Of a DNA stretch of 11,862 nucleotides, positions 11,362 to 11,862 are shown one piece after another; position 1 is the first letter of the stretch; the number at the start of each line of letters is the position of its first letter. The notes under the pieces were generated by a model that did no database searches, was not told the origin of the DNA, and saw only the letters and a list, made by a program, of their open reading frames with translations. Source of the DNA: CAYVXT01 sp964455485. GTDB lineage: Bacteria; Patescibacteriota; Minisyncoccia; Phycocordibacterales; WO2-35-19. The DNA lies in NCBI GenBank assembly GCA_964455485.1, contig CAYVXT010000024.1, positions 1-11,862 on the forward strand, given 5' to 3'. The position numbers were made by a program, and so were the translations under genes.

Positions 11362-11862
11362 TTAGCATTTTCTCACGAAATAACAGAGCCAAGTTGTATT
11401 ATCTTTGTCATTTTCTTTTACAGTAGTTATCTCGACTACCTCAAATCTATTTCTTTCTAAAATGTTCTTAAACTCATCTTTTTCGTAAAAGGCAAAATAT
11501 CTTTCTATTCCTCCCGCTTTAGTTTCCTTTATAACACCTTCATCCATAACTGTCTTTTGTTTTATAGAAATGAACCCGACACCGTTCTGCCTCAATATTT
11601 TATATGCTTCGCCGAGAACTTTATCTGTGTCCATCTTGGGAACATGCAAAAAAGATGCCGCTGCCCAAAATCCATCAAAAGACTCAGATGGAAAATCTAA
11701 TTTATAGAAATCACCTAATATAAATTTAGCTTCTTTTACTCTTTCTTGAGCAATTTTTAACATTCCTTCTGACGCGTCTATGCCAGCATAGTCGAATCCT
11801 AGTTTTATAAATTCCCCAGCATCTCTCCCTGTACCACAACCAATCTCTAGAATTTTATTGCC
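11362..11862 (-). CDS. Class I SAM-dependent methyltransferase, 5' end outside the window
   Basis: The frame runs off the right edge, leaving 166 residues of the C-terminal part. The first visible residues hold SAM motif I (ILEIGCGTGRDAGEF), followed by YAGIDASEGML with the ribose-binding Asp. FILGDFYKLDFP and FDGFWAAASFLHVPK supply motifs II-III, and VGFISIKQK the later strand. An ATG at 11763 is internal and would delete motif I, so it is not the start. The family resembles small-molecule methyltransferases; the substrate is unknown. Only the N-terminal 20-40 residues should be missing. It is AT-rich like the operon at 7721-10329. No clear terminator follows in the 14 bases to the divergently placed promoter at 11348. 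Confidence 0.87.
   Translation of the reverse strand, partial: GNKILEIGCGTGRDAGEFIKLGFDYAGIDASEGMLKIAQERVKEAKFILGDFYKLDFPSESFDGFWAAASFLHVPKMDTDKVLGEAYKILRQNGVGFISIKQKTVMDEGVIKETKAGGIERYFAFYEKDEFKNILERNRFEVVEITTVKENDKDNTTWLCYFVRKC

Noticed and set aside
1..11862. CRISPR array, tRNA or rRNA genes
   Set aside because: The repeats are few and separated by genes rather than by uniform spacers, and no cloverleaf or conserved rRNA sequence was seen. I could not run a covariance-model search, which would be decisive for tRNAs.

Overview
The window looks like an accessory region of a small-genome bacterium, most likely a Patescibacteria/CPR member. This is an inference from the gene types, the many short single-purpose genes, the abundant intergenic repeats and the near-absence of Shine-Dalgarno sites in the AT-rich genes. 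No rRNA, tRNA or marker gene confirms it. TAA, TAG and TGA all act as stops, so the code looks standard. Two kinds of gene are interleaved. AT-rich genes belong to recognisable families and often have a -10 box only 6-7 bases before the ATG. GC-richer genes (195-821, 5423-6112, 6247-6927, 7155-7670, 10408-11223) match no family I recognise, but have clear Shine-Dalgarno sites, strong sigma70-type promoters and stable 3' hairpins.

Layout. 1-194: remnant of a dispersed repeat, then a consensus promoter for an orphan gene (195-821) with its own terminator. 970-2762: a minus-strand series of single genes (nucleotidyltransferase-like, 2-phosphoglycerate-kinase-like P-loop protein, a 93-residue orphan) separated by three near-identical ~60 bp repeats. 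2808-4432: a UPF0200-like P-loop kinase domain and a PP-loop ATP-pyrophosphatase that appear to be one ~541-residue protein split by a -1 frameshift at an A6 run. 4613-5204: a GIY-YIG nuclease gene between two ~83 bp direct repeats, with a structured upstream region.

5324-7704: an apparent three-gene plus-strand operon of orphan genes, driven by a near-consensus extended -10 promoter. The first two genes end in UUCG- and GCAA-capped hairpins without U-tracts; the third ends in a classical terminator. 7721-10370: a tight four-gene minus-strand operon encoding a PQ-loop/SWEET-like membrane protein, a SAM methyltransferase, a NADAR-family protein and a membrane-anchored DKNYY-repeat protein. 10378-11348: a self-contained orphan gene with promoter, Shine-Dalgarno site and terminator. 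11362-11862: the 3' part of a second SAM methyltransferase running off the window.

There is no sign of replication, ribosome or core-metabolism genes. The mix of nucleotide-handling enzymes, orphan self-contained units and repeats fits a variable, exchange-prone region. The best leads are the frameshifted kinase/PP-loop fusion, the repeat-delimited single-gene units, the GIY-YIG element and the structured orphan operon.
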